Positions 18,067 to 25,798 of a DNA stretch of 64,000 nucleotides are shown here, one piece after another. The translations under genes and the position numbers were made by a program. This DNA is from JAJEFO01 sp965209045 (GTDB taxonomy: Bacteria > Pseudomonadota > Alphaproteobacteria > Rhodobacterales > Rhodobacteraceae), in contig CBDBPW010000001.1 of NCBI GenBank assembly GCA_965209045.1, positions 496,001-560,000 of the forward strand. Direction: 5' to 3'. A model generated the notes under the pieces. The model had not been told where the DNA came from, did not search any database, and was given only the letters and a program-made list of their open reading frames with translations. Each line of letters opens with the position of its first letter. Within the stretch, counting starts at the first letter, position 1.

Positions 18067-18279
18067 ATGAGGGTCCGGATCCGGACGCGGGTGCACACCG
18101 CGGAGACCATCATCGACATCGAGCGGGAAGTTCTGTCGCTCCGGGCCGCGAAGCGGCTATTCCGGGCGCTGCAATCCGCCGTGCCGGACAGCGACCTGGA
18201 GATGGTCGTGACACGGGTCCGGCGCGAAAAGAACGGCATCGAGGTCGGACACCGGATCGACCGCACCAACATGCACTGA
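18067..18279 (+). CDS. small hypothetical protein in the inverted-repeat unit
   Basis: A 70-aa basic protein starting MRVRIRTRVHTAETIIDIER and ending RTNMH, with a purine-rich site (GGGGGGCGAG) before the ATG. Predicted mixed alpha/beta content, no signal peptide and no Cys. It is not a family I recognise. It lies immediately inside the left inverted repeat, so the repeat may act as its promoter, and a second small gene follows after 58 bp. The consistent start signal and compact arrangement make it plausible as a real gene. Confidence 0.5.
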   Translation: MRVRIRTRVHTAETIIDIEREVLSLRAAKRLFRALQSAVPDSDLEMVVTRVRREKNGIEVGHRIDRTNMH

Positions 18280-18337
18280 GGGGGAAGGGGCGGCGTTGAT
18301 CGAACCGGCAATCAGGCCTTTTCTTGGAGTATGAGCG

Positions 18338-18529
18338 ATGCGCCGGACAGTTACGAACTCGCCCCGGCAAATCGCCGTTCTTGAGGAACGCATGAACACG
18401 ATCCGCGCCAAACTTTCGGCCACCCTCGAGCGACTCCGGGCGGACATGGCCGCGCGCGCAACCCGCACGCTGCTGGCAATGGGCGGGATGATCGGCCTGG
18501 CCGTCGCGATCCCCGGCTTCCAGATCTGA
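18338..18529 (+). CDS. small coiled-coil protein with C-terminal membrane helix
   Basis: A 63-aa protein. Residues 10-42 are a helical, charged stretch (QIAVLEERMNTIRAKLSATL, ERLRADMAARATR), followed by one hydrophobic segment (LLAMGGMIGLAVAIPGF) ending the chain. The layout resembles the small CCDC90/DUF1640-type proteins (coiled coil plus tail anchor), though the identity is not certain. GGAG lies about 10 nt before the ATG. It is carried inside the inverted-repeat unit with the 70-aa gene. Confidence 0.55.
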   Translation: MRRTVTNSPRQIAVLEERMNTIRAKLSATLERLRADMAARATRTLLAMGGMIGLAVAIPGFQI

Positions 18530-19007
18530 AAGCCGTCCGGGTCGTGCTCAGACACGCCCAAGCCATCGTCGCAGTCCCGGCCCTGTCGTTGCGTCGCAAG
18601 CCAGGCGTCCATACTGCGGTCGGCAGGATGTCCCGGGAAGCTGTGCACGAACAGTTCGGGTCGGCACACAAACAGGGATTGCCCGCCCGCCTACCGCTTG
18701 CCAATCGTTTGCCGGTTCCGCCCACCCGCACCTTTGGCCAGGAACGCAAGGGCCGCGACGGGTGGACGCCTACTGACCCAAAGTCAGGGCGCATTCGCGC
18801 AGGGCGGCTCAGTTCAGCGCGGAAACAAGGTCACGCAGGATCGGCACGGCCAGAAGCGCGAGGTTCACGCCGTTTCGGGGATCCCCGGCAATGCGTCAAT
18901 CCGCACATAGTGCGGGATCCTTCCCTCCGGCCAGCTCTTCCAGTCGGTTGACTGGACACCGGGGCCGCCCGCGAACGCTCTAGGCGTCGGCCCGTGGCGC
19001 GCTCACT

Positions 19008-19316
19008 TCATGCTCCGTCGCCAAGCTGTACCTGGCGTCGGCGTAGTTGGTGGATACCGACCATGCGCCCGCTGACCTGGCGGCGCAGCGTGTCCAGGTC
19101 ATCGACCGTGGCGGACCGCGACGGGTCGACGGCAAGCCCAAGCGCCGCCTCGGCCGAGTCGGCGGTGGCGGCAAGGCAGGCGTCGTTCGCTCCGGCCATG
19201 GCCACGCCCGTGTGCTTGCACTCGGCCATGAAATCCACGCCGCCCGATTCCGTCTCGAATGTGTGGAGCGTAATCTTGGTCACACGGCGCACCTGCGGTT
19301 CCTTCATGTCCGGCAC
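19008..19316 (-). CDS. hypothetical protein, possibly frameshifted at its end
   Basis: A 102-aa protein starting MPDMKEPQVRRVTKITLHTF and containing ESGGVDFMAECKHTGVAMAG. There is no recognised family, signal peptide or membrane segment. A different minus-strand frame near 19,050 continues STNYADARYSLATEHEVSAP, which reads more like a natural tail than the current end (RRRQVQLGDGA), so a recent frameshift around 19,050 is possible. It is solitary. Confidence 0.45.
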   Translation of the reverse strand: MPDMKEPQVRRVTKITLHTFETESGGVDFMAECKHTGVAMAGANDACLAATADSAEAALGLAVDPSRSATVDDLDTLRRQVSGRMVGIHQLRRRQVQLGDGA

Positions 19317-20121
19317 GCGGCTGATTCGCCAACATGGCGAATCTCGGGTTCGCGCGGGGCCTTGGCGACCGGCAAGTAGGCCGACTCGCCGCGCAGTTTA
19401 TCAAATTCACATCACGCAGCCCGAACTTCACACACACAATTCACGAAATTCCGTAGACAATGAAGGGGACACGAACAGGATTGGCCCTGCGTGCCGTTCC
19501 GCCAAGGTCGGGCGCGCAGCACATGCGAAGGCATGGAACGAGGCGCATGATGAGGGAGCAGGCAAGCGGAGCGGCTTGACGTTGCACGAATTCGATGACG
19601 GTACTGTGTACAATGGCGCCGAGCGCTCTCCTTTGTCCGGAACCCGCCCGATCGTCTGAGCTTCCGCCGCCCGTCCGGGGCGGCTTCCCTTCCGAGAAGA
19701 TCCGCAACGTCACCGGCGTCGACGAGGCCGCAGAGGGCGTCGTGGCCCGGAACGCCGTTCGTCAGCGTCATGAACCGGCGACGGAATTCCTCCCAGGCCC
19801 TGTCGCGCTCGGCAATGCCGGTGCAGGGCCCGTCTCCCGAGAGGACGGTCGTGAGCGCCGTTTCGTGGATGTCGTGGCGGGTGGCCGTGGCCTTGCCGTG
19901 CCAGGGATCGGCCGTTCCTCGAAAGCGCTTGGAGTGTCCTGCATGGATCTGCCTCATGGCGTGCTTTCTTGAGGCTGCCTGGAGGCAGGTCCACGGCACC
20001 GGAAGAGCGTAGGCTCATAGGCGACGGCCTTGGAGGGGAAGAACGAACGCCGGACCGCCGTTTTCTCAGTGCGTGGCCTGAAGCCATGCACGATTGCAGC
20101 AACCTGTGAAGGGGTAAGAAA
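19317..20121. other. region without a confident gene
   Basis: A minus-strand frame at 19,412-19,999 has a plausible N-terminal half (RDRAWEEFRRRFMTLTNGVP, LVDAGDVADLLGREAAP) but then becomes Cys- and Arg-rich and unlike a protein. It may be a broken gene. The right end (20,090-20,121) holds the ribosome site (GAAGGGG) of the next lipoprotein gene. Confidence 0.35.
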
Positions 20122-20982
20122 ATGCAGATTTCAAGGACGTACTTGTCGGCGATCATGCTCGCGGGCGCGCTTTCGCTGGCAGGCTGCGGAGGCGGCGGCG
20201 ACGGCCCGCTAGGGACCGAAACAGGCGGTCCGGGCACTGGCGGTCCGGGCACTGGCGGTCCGGGCACTGGCGGTCCGGGCACTGGCGGTCCGGGCACTGG
20301 CGGTCCGGGCACTGGCGATCCGGGCACAGGCGATCCGGCGGAGAGTCATGTTGGCAACAGACATTTCGATACGCTCGGTCCTTGGGCAAAGCTGTACGTC
20401 CAACATGATGGTCATCCTGGGCTGGCTTCGTTGCACCTTTCGGGTGGGTACGGCGCAGACAAGCGACCCTTGCTCTTTTTGGGCAGGGCATCCCGGAGTC
20501 GTCCCAGTCTTGCATTGAACCCTGGGCTAACCGGAATAAGCTCAGCCACATGGTCGGGCGAGGTAGTCGGCGTCACTCACAACGATCCAGTGCCAAATGA
20601 ATACGACTCGCCGTATTTTCCAGTATCCGGAGATGTTTCCCTGACCTTGAACCTGACCGACTTGCAAGGCGATCTTGTGTTCACGAACCTGGAGCGCTGG
20701 CCGGATCGCACCTTGCTGGAGGGTCCCGGCGTCACCGGTGCGGGGACTTTGCTGGACGGCGGCACCCTGCATTACGAGATCTACATTTCCGAGGCTGAGA
20801 GTGCGTATGGGCAAAACGCGAAACCAACGTTCTACAGGTCCGGCGGTGACGAAGGCGTGATTAACGGCCAATTCGTTTCCCGCATAACCTCCGACGATCC
20901 TCACGAAGGCATTGCCGGCCAGATATTGCGACGAGACACGAACATATCGTGGTCCGGTGTCTTCGCTGGATTTCGTGAGTGA
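20122..20982 (+). CDS. lipoprotein with GGPGT repeat linker and TbpB-like end
   Basis: A 286-aa lipoprotein with GAAGGGG before the ATG and lipobox SLAGCGGG (Cys22). Residues 33-72 are eight units of a five-residue repeat (GGPGT, the last two GDPGT), a flexible stalk that would hold the rest away from the membrane. The C-terminal domain shows SATWSGEVVGV, VSLTLNLTDLQGDLVF, GVINGQFVS, PHEGIAGQILRR and the end SWSGVFAGFRE. These correspond to the TbpB-like pattern, though more diverged than its neighbours. It is the first rightward-reading member of the set. Function and ligand are unknown. Confidence 0.7.
   Translation: MQISRTYLSAIMLAGALSLAGCGGGGDGPLGTETGGPGTGGPGTGGPGTGGPGTGGPGTGGPGTGDPGTGDPAESHVGNRHFDTLGPWAKLYVQHDGHPGLASLHLSGGYGADKRPLLFLGRASRSRPSLALNPGLTGISSATWSGEVVGVTHNDPVPNEYDSPYFPVSGDVSLTLNLTDLQGDLVFTNLERWPDRTLLEGPGVTGAGTLLDGGTLHYEIYISEAESAYGQNAKPTFYRSGGDEGVINGQFVSRITSDDPHEGIAGQILRRDTNISWSGVFAGFRE
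20218..20337 (+). repeat. 15-bp tandem repeat in the lipoprotein stalk
   Basis: About eight copies of ACTGGCGGTCCGGGC, almost identical at DNA level, encode GGPGT. Each unit is a multiple of three, so copy-number change would lengthen or shorten the stalk without a frameshift. The array is uninterrupted and coding, so it is not a CRISPR. Confidence 0.85.
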
Positions 20983-21027
20983 AGCAATCGGGGACCAGCC
21001 GGCCGTTTCCCTCGGGCGGCCGCCCAT

Positions 21028-21125
21028 GCGGTGAAGATCCTCTCGCAGCCCGCCGCCTGCAGCGCATCCGTCTGGAACGCAGGGTTCTGGTCCATGGTGG
21101 AGACGCGGACATGTCCGACCAGCAT
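21028..21125 (-). pseudogene. serine recombinase (resolvase), N-terminal fragment
   Basis: On the minus strand from ATG 21125 the frame reads MLVGHVRVSTMDQNPAFQTD, then ALQAAGCERIF. This is the start of the resolvase/invertase family (MLxGYVRVSTxDQNxxxQxDAL). The catalytic Ser of RVST is present. Homology stops near 21,030, so all but about 32 residues are missing. It lies 56 bp upstream of the lipoprotein gene at 21,181. Confidence 0.7.
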
Positions 21126-21180
21126 GACCACGGCTGACTTTTTCTCCGCGGGCCTGATCGAGGGAGATAGGGAGAAGGGA

Positions 21181-22119
21181 ATGCGATCATGTCTTGCGAA
21201 CGGGCTGGCGCTCATGGCCACCCTCGCGCTCACGGCCTGTAGTGGGGGAAACGATCCCGGGTCCGGGCGGACGCCCGACCTTGGCGAGATCCGCGAGCTG
21301 GCAGGCCTTTCGGCACCTGCGGAGTCCGTGGAGGAGGCGCAGGCGCGCGGTCTCGACATCTTCGCCCGCGCGGATTCCCTGATCCTGTCCACGATGCACG
21401 GCGAGACGGGCAGCGCCGAGGTTCCGGCCTTCCTTCTCCTGACGCAGTGCGGCGGAGCGCGGTGCACCGTGACCGAGCCGCTGAGCGGCGCCGTTGACAC
21501 GATCGAGCTTGCCAACACCCCACTCCGGCAGGGTGCCGCCACCGCCATCGGCACGAAACACGGCATCACGCTCACGCAGGAGTCCTCGACGCACACGGGC
21601 GCGGACCTTTCCAGTCTGGGCGCATGGATGGAGCACGGCTCGTTCGCGATCCTGAATGAACGCCAGACCGGCGAAGACGGCACCGTCGACGTCTGGTACG
21701 GCATCGCCCTCGGCGACGCCTCGCGAATCCGCGCAATCCCGCCAGGCATGCCTGCGCTGCCTGCCGGGAGCGCGACCTGGCTCGGGATCATGACGGGAAC
21801 GCCCGTTGCCGGGGAGGCGCGCGGCGAGCGGCTTGTGGGCGACGCGGTCCTGACCTGGGACCCGTCGTCCGGGGACGACAGGTCCGGGCATTCCCTCGAC
21901 GTCGCGTTCGGGGGGATCAGGAACATCGACCGCGGGACGGCAGACACGGTCGGGACGATGGTCTTTTCCGACCTCGCGGTCGCCCGGGACGGAAGTTTCG
22001 CAAGAGGGGATGCAGGCGGACGCATCCAGGGCGGCCTGTTCGGTGCGGATCACGCCGAGGCGGCAGGCATCTTCGAGCAGTCCGGCATCGTCGGCGCCTT
22101 TGGCGCGAAGCGGCAGTAG
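21181..22119 (+). CDS. TbpB-like surface lipoprotein
   Basis: A 312-aa lipoprotein. ATG 21181 is chosen because GGGAGAAGGGA lies directly before it and the signal peptide begins there. The lipobox is ALTACSGG (Cys20). Motifs are SLGAWMEHGSFAIL, ATWLGIMTGTPV, LVGDAVLTWD, SLDVAFGGIRNIDRG, IQGGLFGADHAEAAGIFEQS and IVGAFGAKRQ. This is the same order as the lipoprotein at 12,135-13,043, with a GAFGAKRQ end very like classical TbpB. Two Cys in TQCGGARC parallel the TCGSSC of that relative. It is solitary, with a resolvase fragment upstream. Confidence 0.8.
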   Translation: MRSCLANGLALMATLALTACSGGNDPGSGRTPDLGEIRELAGLSAPAESVEEAQARGLDIFARADSLILSTMHGETGSAEVPAFLLLTQCGGARCTVTEPLSGAVDTIELANTPLRQGAATAIGTKHGITLTQESSTHTGADLSSLGAWMEHGSFAILNERQTGEDGTVDVWYGIALGDASRIRAIPPGMPALPAGSATWLGIMTGTPVAGEARGERLVGDAVLTWDPSSGDDRSGHSLDVAFGGIRNIDRGTADTVGTMVFSDLAVARDGSFARGDAGGRIQGGLFGADHAEAAGIFEQSGIVGAFGAKRQ

Positions 22120-22546
22120 GCGACGGGAAGGCGCCGGACGCGGGCGGAACCGGCGATCCATGCTTCGTTGGAGGCTCCCGAGGTCCTAGCAGAGCGCGCC
22201 TGCGTCGGCGGAGCGCATGCCGGCGGGCCGGATCTTTCTCACCGAGGGCTGGCATGACGGTCAGTCGACCGGCCGCCAGCAGCCGCGCCCGGCGGCCCCG
22301 AGCATGCGTATCGAAGTGCATCCCGCGATCAACGCCACTGTTCCGCCAGGCTCCAATGCGAGGAATGGGTGGGCCCGTGACCCGCCATGCCGAAGCGCAA
22401 GGCCGGTCGCGTGCCGCCACGGACGGCTCGCGCCCAGCGACATGCCGCACTGCATGGCAGGCTCCGACCCGAAGAAAGCTGCACAAAAATGTTGCAATTC
22501 AGGCTTCGACCCCCGAACCTCAGCCCGACCAGAAATGGAGAGCATC
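22120..22546. other. intergenic, leader of the BCCT gene
   Basis: The reading frame of the transporter is open through much of this stretch but without a convincing start until 22,535-22,547. No other gene was recognised. It should contain the BCCT promoter. Confidence 0.4.
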
Positions 22547-24142
22547 ATGGCAAACCTGCATAACAGTGATGAACGCGTTTCCCTGGACCCCGACTTTCAG
22601 ACGGAATTCGAGCTTGGCCAGGACAACATCCGGCCGTTCGGCTTCGACATCCACAACCCGGTGTTCCTGATCTCGAGCCTGGTGATCATCGCGTTCGTGG
22701 TGGTCGCGCTGGCCAACCAGGCGGCGTCGGCCGCGTTCTTCGGCTGGCTCCGGCCGTTCCTGACCAGCGAGTTCGACTGGTTCCTGGTCATCTCCGTCGA
22801 CATCATCCTTCTTTTCTGCCTGGCGCTCATCTTCCTGCCCGTCGGTTCCGTCCGGATCGGCGGCAAGGACGCCAAGCCGGACTATTCCTACGCCGGCTGG
22901 ATCGCGATGATGTTCGCCGCCGGAATCGGCATCGGGCTCCTGTTCTTCGGCGTGCTCGAGCCGACGTACTACAACTTTTCGGAAGGAGGGAACGCACGGC
23001 CACTCGGCATCGACATCAGCGAACCCGGCAACGAGTACATCGGCGTCGTGGGGACCATCCACCACTGGGGCCTCGGTGGCTGGTGCGTCTATGCGGTGGT
23101 CGGCCTGACGCTGGCCATCTTCGCGTACAACAAGGGGATGCCGATGACGCTCCGTTCCGCCTTCTACCCCATTCTCGGCGAACGGGTCTGGGGATGGTGG
23201 GGCCACGCGATCGACACGCTTGCGGTCTTCGCCACGCTCTTCGGCCTGACGACGTCGCTCGGCCTCGGGGCGCAGCAGGTGGCCTTCGGCCTGAACGAGG
23301 TCGCCGGCATCGAGCCGTCCAGAACGGTGATCGTCGTGCTGATCGTCGGCATCACGGCGATCGCGCTCGGGTCGGTGCTCCTTGGCATGGACAAGGGGGT
23401 CAAGCGGCTCTCCGAGATCAACATGCTGATGGCCGTCGCGCTGTTCGTCTTCGTGTTCTTCGTGACGGGGGCGGTGGCGGCGATCACCCGCTATTTCAGC
23501 GTCATGGTCGACTACGTGGCGCTCCTTCCTGCGCTGTCGAACCCGTTCGGACGCGAGGACACGAGCTTCTTCCACGGCTGGACCACCTTCTACTGGGCCT
23601 GGTGGATCGCGTGGTCGCCGTTCGTCGGCATGTTCATCGCCCGCATCTCCAAGGGCCGCACGGTGCGCGAGTTCGTCCTGTGCGCACTGATCGCGCCGAC
23701 GATGGTCTGCGCGCTCTGGATGTCGACATTCGGCGGCGCCGCGATCGACATGCTGAACGCGGGCGGCGCCGAAGGCGTTCGCGCGACGGTGATCGACAGC
23801 TACAAGCCGGAAGGGGCGCTGTTCGGGTTCCTCAAGGAACTGCCGCTCTACGGCATCGTGTCGCCCATCGCGCTGATCCTGGTCGTGATCTTCTTCGTCA
23901 CCTCGTCGGACAGCGGCAGCCTGGTGATCGACACGATCACCGCCGGCGGCAAGATGAACGCTCCGGTGTCGCAGCGGGTGTTCTGGTGCACGCTCGAAGG
24001 GCTGGTGGCCATTGCGCTGCTTCTGGGAGGCGGTCTTGCCGCACTCCAAGGGGCGGCCGTCTCCACCGGCATTCCTTTCACCATCGTCGTGCTGCTGATG
24101 TGCTGGTGCGTCTACGCTGCGCTGCGCACCGAAGAGCGCTAG
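22547..24142 (+). CDS. BCCT-family transporter (betaine/choline/carnitine type)
   Basis: A 531-aa inner-membrane protein with about twelve membrane segments. The start is ATG 22547 with TGGAG nine bases upstream; ATG 22535 is an in-frame alternative. Family hallmarks are AAGIGIGLLFFGVLEP, GWTTFYWAWWIAWSPFVGMF with IARISKGRTVREF (the aromatic WAWW box that coordinates trimethylammonium substrates), and VTSSDSGSLVIDT. BCCT proteins import betaine, choline, carnitine or related osmolytes using sodium or protons; the substrate cannot be told. There is no long C-terminal osmosensing tail. It is monocistronic, followed by a strong hairpin. Confidence 0.93.
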   Translation: MANLHNSDERVSLDPDFQTEFELGQDNIRPFGFDIHNPVFLISSLVIIAFVVVALANQAASAAFFGWLRPFLTSEFDWFLVISVDIILLFCLALIFLPVGSVRIGGKDAKPDYSYAGWIAMMFAAGIGIGLLFFGVLEPTYYNFSEGGNARPLGIDISEPGNEYIGVVGTIHHWGLGGWCVYAVVGLTLAIFAYNKGMPMTLRSAFYPILGERVWGWWGHAIDTLAVFATLFGLTTSLGLGAQQVAFGLNEVAGIEPSRTVIVVLIVGITAIALGSVLLGMDKGVKRLSEINMLMAVALFVFVFFVTGAVAAITRYFSVMVDYVALLPALSNPFGREDTSFFHGWTTFYWAWWIAWSPFVGMFIARISKGRTVREFVLCALIAPTMVCALWMSTFGGAAIDMLNAGGAEGVRATVIDSYKPEGALFGFLKELPLYGIVSPIALILVVIFFVTSSDSGSLVIDTITAGGKMNAPVSQRVFWCTLEGLVAIALLLGGGLAALQGAAVSTGIPFTIVVLLMCWCVYAALRTEER

Positions 24143-24156
24143 AAGACCGACCCGGC

Positions 24157-24193
24157 GGCGCGTGGCTCCTGACCTACAGGGGTGCCACGCGCC
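24157..24193 (+). terminator. hairpin after the BCCT gene
   Basis: A perfect 10-bp stem (GGCGCGTGGC and GCCACGCGCC) with a 17-base loop, followed by TCCTTCCCTT, lies 15 bp past the stop. It is a likely transcription end, although the U-tract is interrupted. Confidence 0.55.
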
Positions 24194-24329
24194 TCCTTCC
24201 CTTGGCCCTGGCCCTGCAGGGAGCGGCCGCTGGATACCTCAACCAATGTACACAGTGGCAGTTGGACGGGGAGCGGTTGCGCCCAGGAAGTCGCCAGGAC
24301 CTTGCAAGCTGAGGGAGGGCTGCCGCTTC

Positions 24330-24496
24330 CGGTCCTGCGCAGGACGTGTCCGACCTGCGGACGGGAGCATTGCCGGGACATCAACGCCGCCGTGAACACC
24401 CGGCGGCAAGGCGTCCATGCACCGAAGGCGGAAGGGCTGTCCGTCGCTGCCTGTGGAGGCTTGCGCCAGGCGGGCATGTCGCCCGCGGCAGCCTGA
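24330..24496 (+). pseudogene. TnpB C-terminal remnant
   Basis: The frame encodes RTCPTCGREHCRDINAAVNT, then KAEGLSVAACGGLRQ, matching the zinc-ribbon and RuvC-III end of IS200/IS605 TnpB (CPxCGxxHDRDINAAxNI...GxxVxACG). Only the second CxxC and the DINAA block are kept. The preceding ~150 bp no longer reads as TnpB. It is followed by a typical right-end hairpin. Confidence 0.6.
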
Positions 24497-24550
24497 AGCA
24501 GGATGCCCTTTCCTGCACGGCGGGGAGCAGTCACCAGGTGCGCCTTGTGT

Positions 24551-24570
24551 CCCCGCCCTGAAGGACGGGG
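24551..24570 (+). ncRNA. IS200/IS605-type right-end hairpin (omega-RNA scaffold remnant)
   Basis: CCCCGCCC, loop TGAA, GGACGGGG form a hairpin with one G-U pair, 55 bp past the TnpB tail. The sequence CCGCCCTGAAGG-ACGGGG is typical of TnpB element right ends, where it forms the 3' scaffold of the guide RNA. The bases immediately after it would be the guide. With TnpB broken it should be inactive on its own. Confidence 0.45.
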
Positions 24571-24629
24571 TCTTGCGGCGCACCTGGCAAGGAAAACGGG
24601 AAATGAACAATACGAGAATACCGCCTTCT

Positions 24630-24641
24630 ACAAACGTTTGT
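24630..24641. promoter_or_regulatory. LacI-type operator before the sugar ABC operon
   Basis: A perfect palindrome, ACAAACGTTTGT, with the central CG usual for LacI-family sites. A possible -35 (TTGACC) starts 3 bp to its right, so a bound repressor would block the promoter of the operon beginning at 24,716. A related site lies at 33,679 next to the LacI-type gene. Confidence 0.6.
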
Positions 24642-24715
24642 ATTGACCCGGGCACCGGTTCGGTCTTTGATGAACCATGACTTGTTCTTGGTCCAATTGT
24701 GGGAGGACACCACTG

Positions 24716-25741
24716 ATGAAACGTCTCGGACATTCAATACGGCATGTCGCCTTGGCCTCGGCGGCGTCCCTGGCCCTTGCGATGCCGGCGCTGGCCCAAT
24801 CCTGTCTTGGCACCGCCGAGGACCTTCAGCTCAGCGACGCCGAGCGCGCGGACATCGGCGGCCGCGGCCTGACCTTCGGATTCCTGACCAACAACATCTC
24901 GGATGACTTCAGCCGAACGCTGGTTTCCGGTGGCGAGAGCTTTGCGGCGGAGCTGGGCGTCGAACTGATCGTCAACAGCGCGGATTTCGACGCCAACACC
25001 CAGCTCAGCCAGTTCGATGCGCTGGTGCAGCAGGAGGTTGACGGCATCTTCCTGACGGCTGTCGACGCGGCTTCCATAGGACAGGCGGTGCGACGAGCCA
25101 ACGACGCCAGCATCCCCGTGTTCATCGTCGGTGGCGCGCCGACCCGTGGCGACGTGATTTCGGTGATGAATGCGGCCTCATATCAGGGCAGCTACGAAGC
25201 CGGTGACGCGTTGATGAAGGCAATCGGCGAATCCAACGCGAAAATCGCGGTCCTTGGCATTCCGTTCGCCCTGCAAACGATCCGCGACCGCGAGAAGGGC
25301 ATCCTGGATGCCATCGGGGCGAACGGCGGCCAGATGATCTCGCTGCAATCGGACTTCAGCCAGGACGTCCTGCTGCAATTGGCGCAGAACGTGATCCAGG
25401 CGAACCCGGACCTGGGTGGCATCTTCGCGACCTGGAGCCTTGCGGTGAACGCCGCAACCGAAGCCGTCAAGCAGTCGGGACGTGACATTCCCATTGCGGG
25501 CTACGACTCCGAGGCCGCCGGATATCTCGAGTTCGCCGGTGGCGACACGAACATTGTCGCGCTTTCCGGCCAGCAGGCGGCACTTCAGGGCCGCGCGGCC
25601 ATCGAAGGGTTGAGCAAGGCGATCCTCGGCGCCGAGCTCTGCGAAGAGATCATCACGCCGAACCTGCTGGTAACCGCCGGGAACTATGAGGAAATGTGGG
25701 ATACGCAGTATCCCGGTGCAACACCTCCCTGGGCCCAGTAG
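24716..25741 (+). CDS. CUT2 sugar ABC transporter, periplasmic binding protein
   Basis: A 341-aa protein with a classical signal peptide (cleavage likely after ALAMPALA, before QSCLG). The start is ATG 24716 with GGGAGGAC upstream. The body is a type-I periplasmic binding protein (Peripla_BP_4): LTFGFLTNNISDDFSRTLVS, LIVNSADFDANTQLSQFDAL, VDGIFLTAVDA, IPVFIVGGAP, then GIFATWSLAVNAATEAVKQS and IPIAGYDSEAAG. Family members bind ribose, xylose, galactose, inositol and similar sugars. It is first gene of a tight operon with ATPase, two permeases and a lactonase, preceded by a LacI-type operator. The sugar is not identifiable. Confidence 0.92.
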   Translation: MKRLGHSIRHVALASAASLALAMPALAQSCLGTAEDLQLSDAERADIGGRGLTFGFLTNNISDDFSRTLVSGGESFAAELGVELIVNSADFDANTQLSQFDALVQQEVDGIFLTAVDAASIGQAVRRANDASIPVFIVGGAPTRGDVISVMNAASYQGSYEAGDALMKAIGESNAKIAVLGIPFALQTIRDREKGILDAIGANGGQMISLQSDFSQDVLLQLAQNVIQANPDLGGIFATWSLAVNAATEAVKQSGRDIPIAGYDSEAAGYLEFAGGDTNIVALSGQQAALQGRAAIEGLSKAILGAELCEEIITPNLLVTAGNYEEMWDTQYPGATPPWAQ

Positions 25742-25798
25742 GGCCAAACTGCGCGGGGGCGCATTGCGTTCCTGCGCCCTTTCCCGGAGCGGAGGCAC

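Larger units (their letters stand above)
18000..18910. mobile_element. 911-bp unit bounded by 43-bp inverted repeats
   Basis: The sequence 18,000-18,042 and the reverse complement of 18,868-18,910 agree at 40 of 43 positions. Both start CTATGTGCGGATTGAC and contain the palindrome CGGGGATCCCCG. Inside are two small rightward genes (18,067-18,279 and 18,338-18,529) and about 340 bp without a gene. No transposase is encoded and no target duplication was found. It resembles a non-autonomous, cargo-bearing element, though a pair of inverted copies of another repeat is possible. Confidence 0.5.

Noticed and set aside
19710..20327. Pro-rich minus-strand frame beginning GSPVPGPPVPGP
   Set aside because: It is the antisense of the GGPGT repeat. 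The plus-strand gene has a signal peptide, lipobox and ribosome site.
20218..20337. Regular short repeats as a CRISPR array
   Set aside because: The units are contiguous without spacers and encode GGPGT in frame inside a lipoprotein gene.
22520..24049. 509-codon minus-strand open frame
   Set aside because: It lies opposite the BCCT transporter and translates to an Arg/Glu/His-rich string typical of antisense frames in GC-rich DNA.
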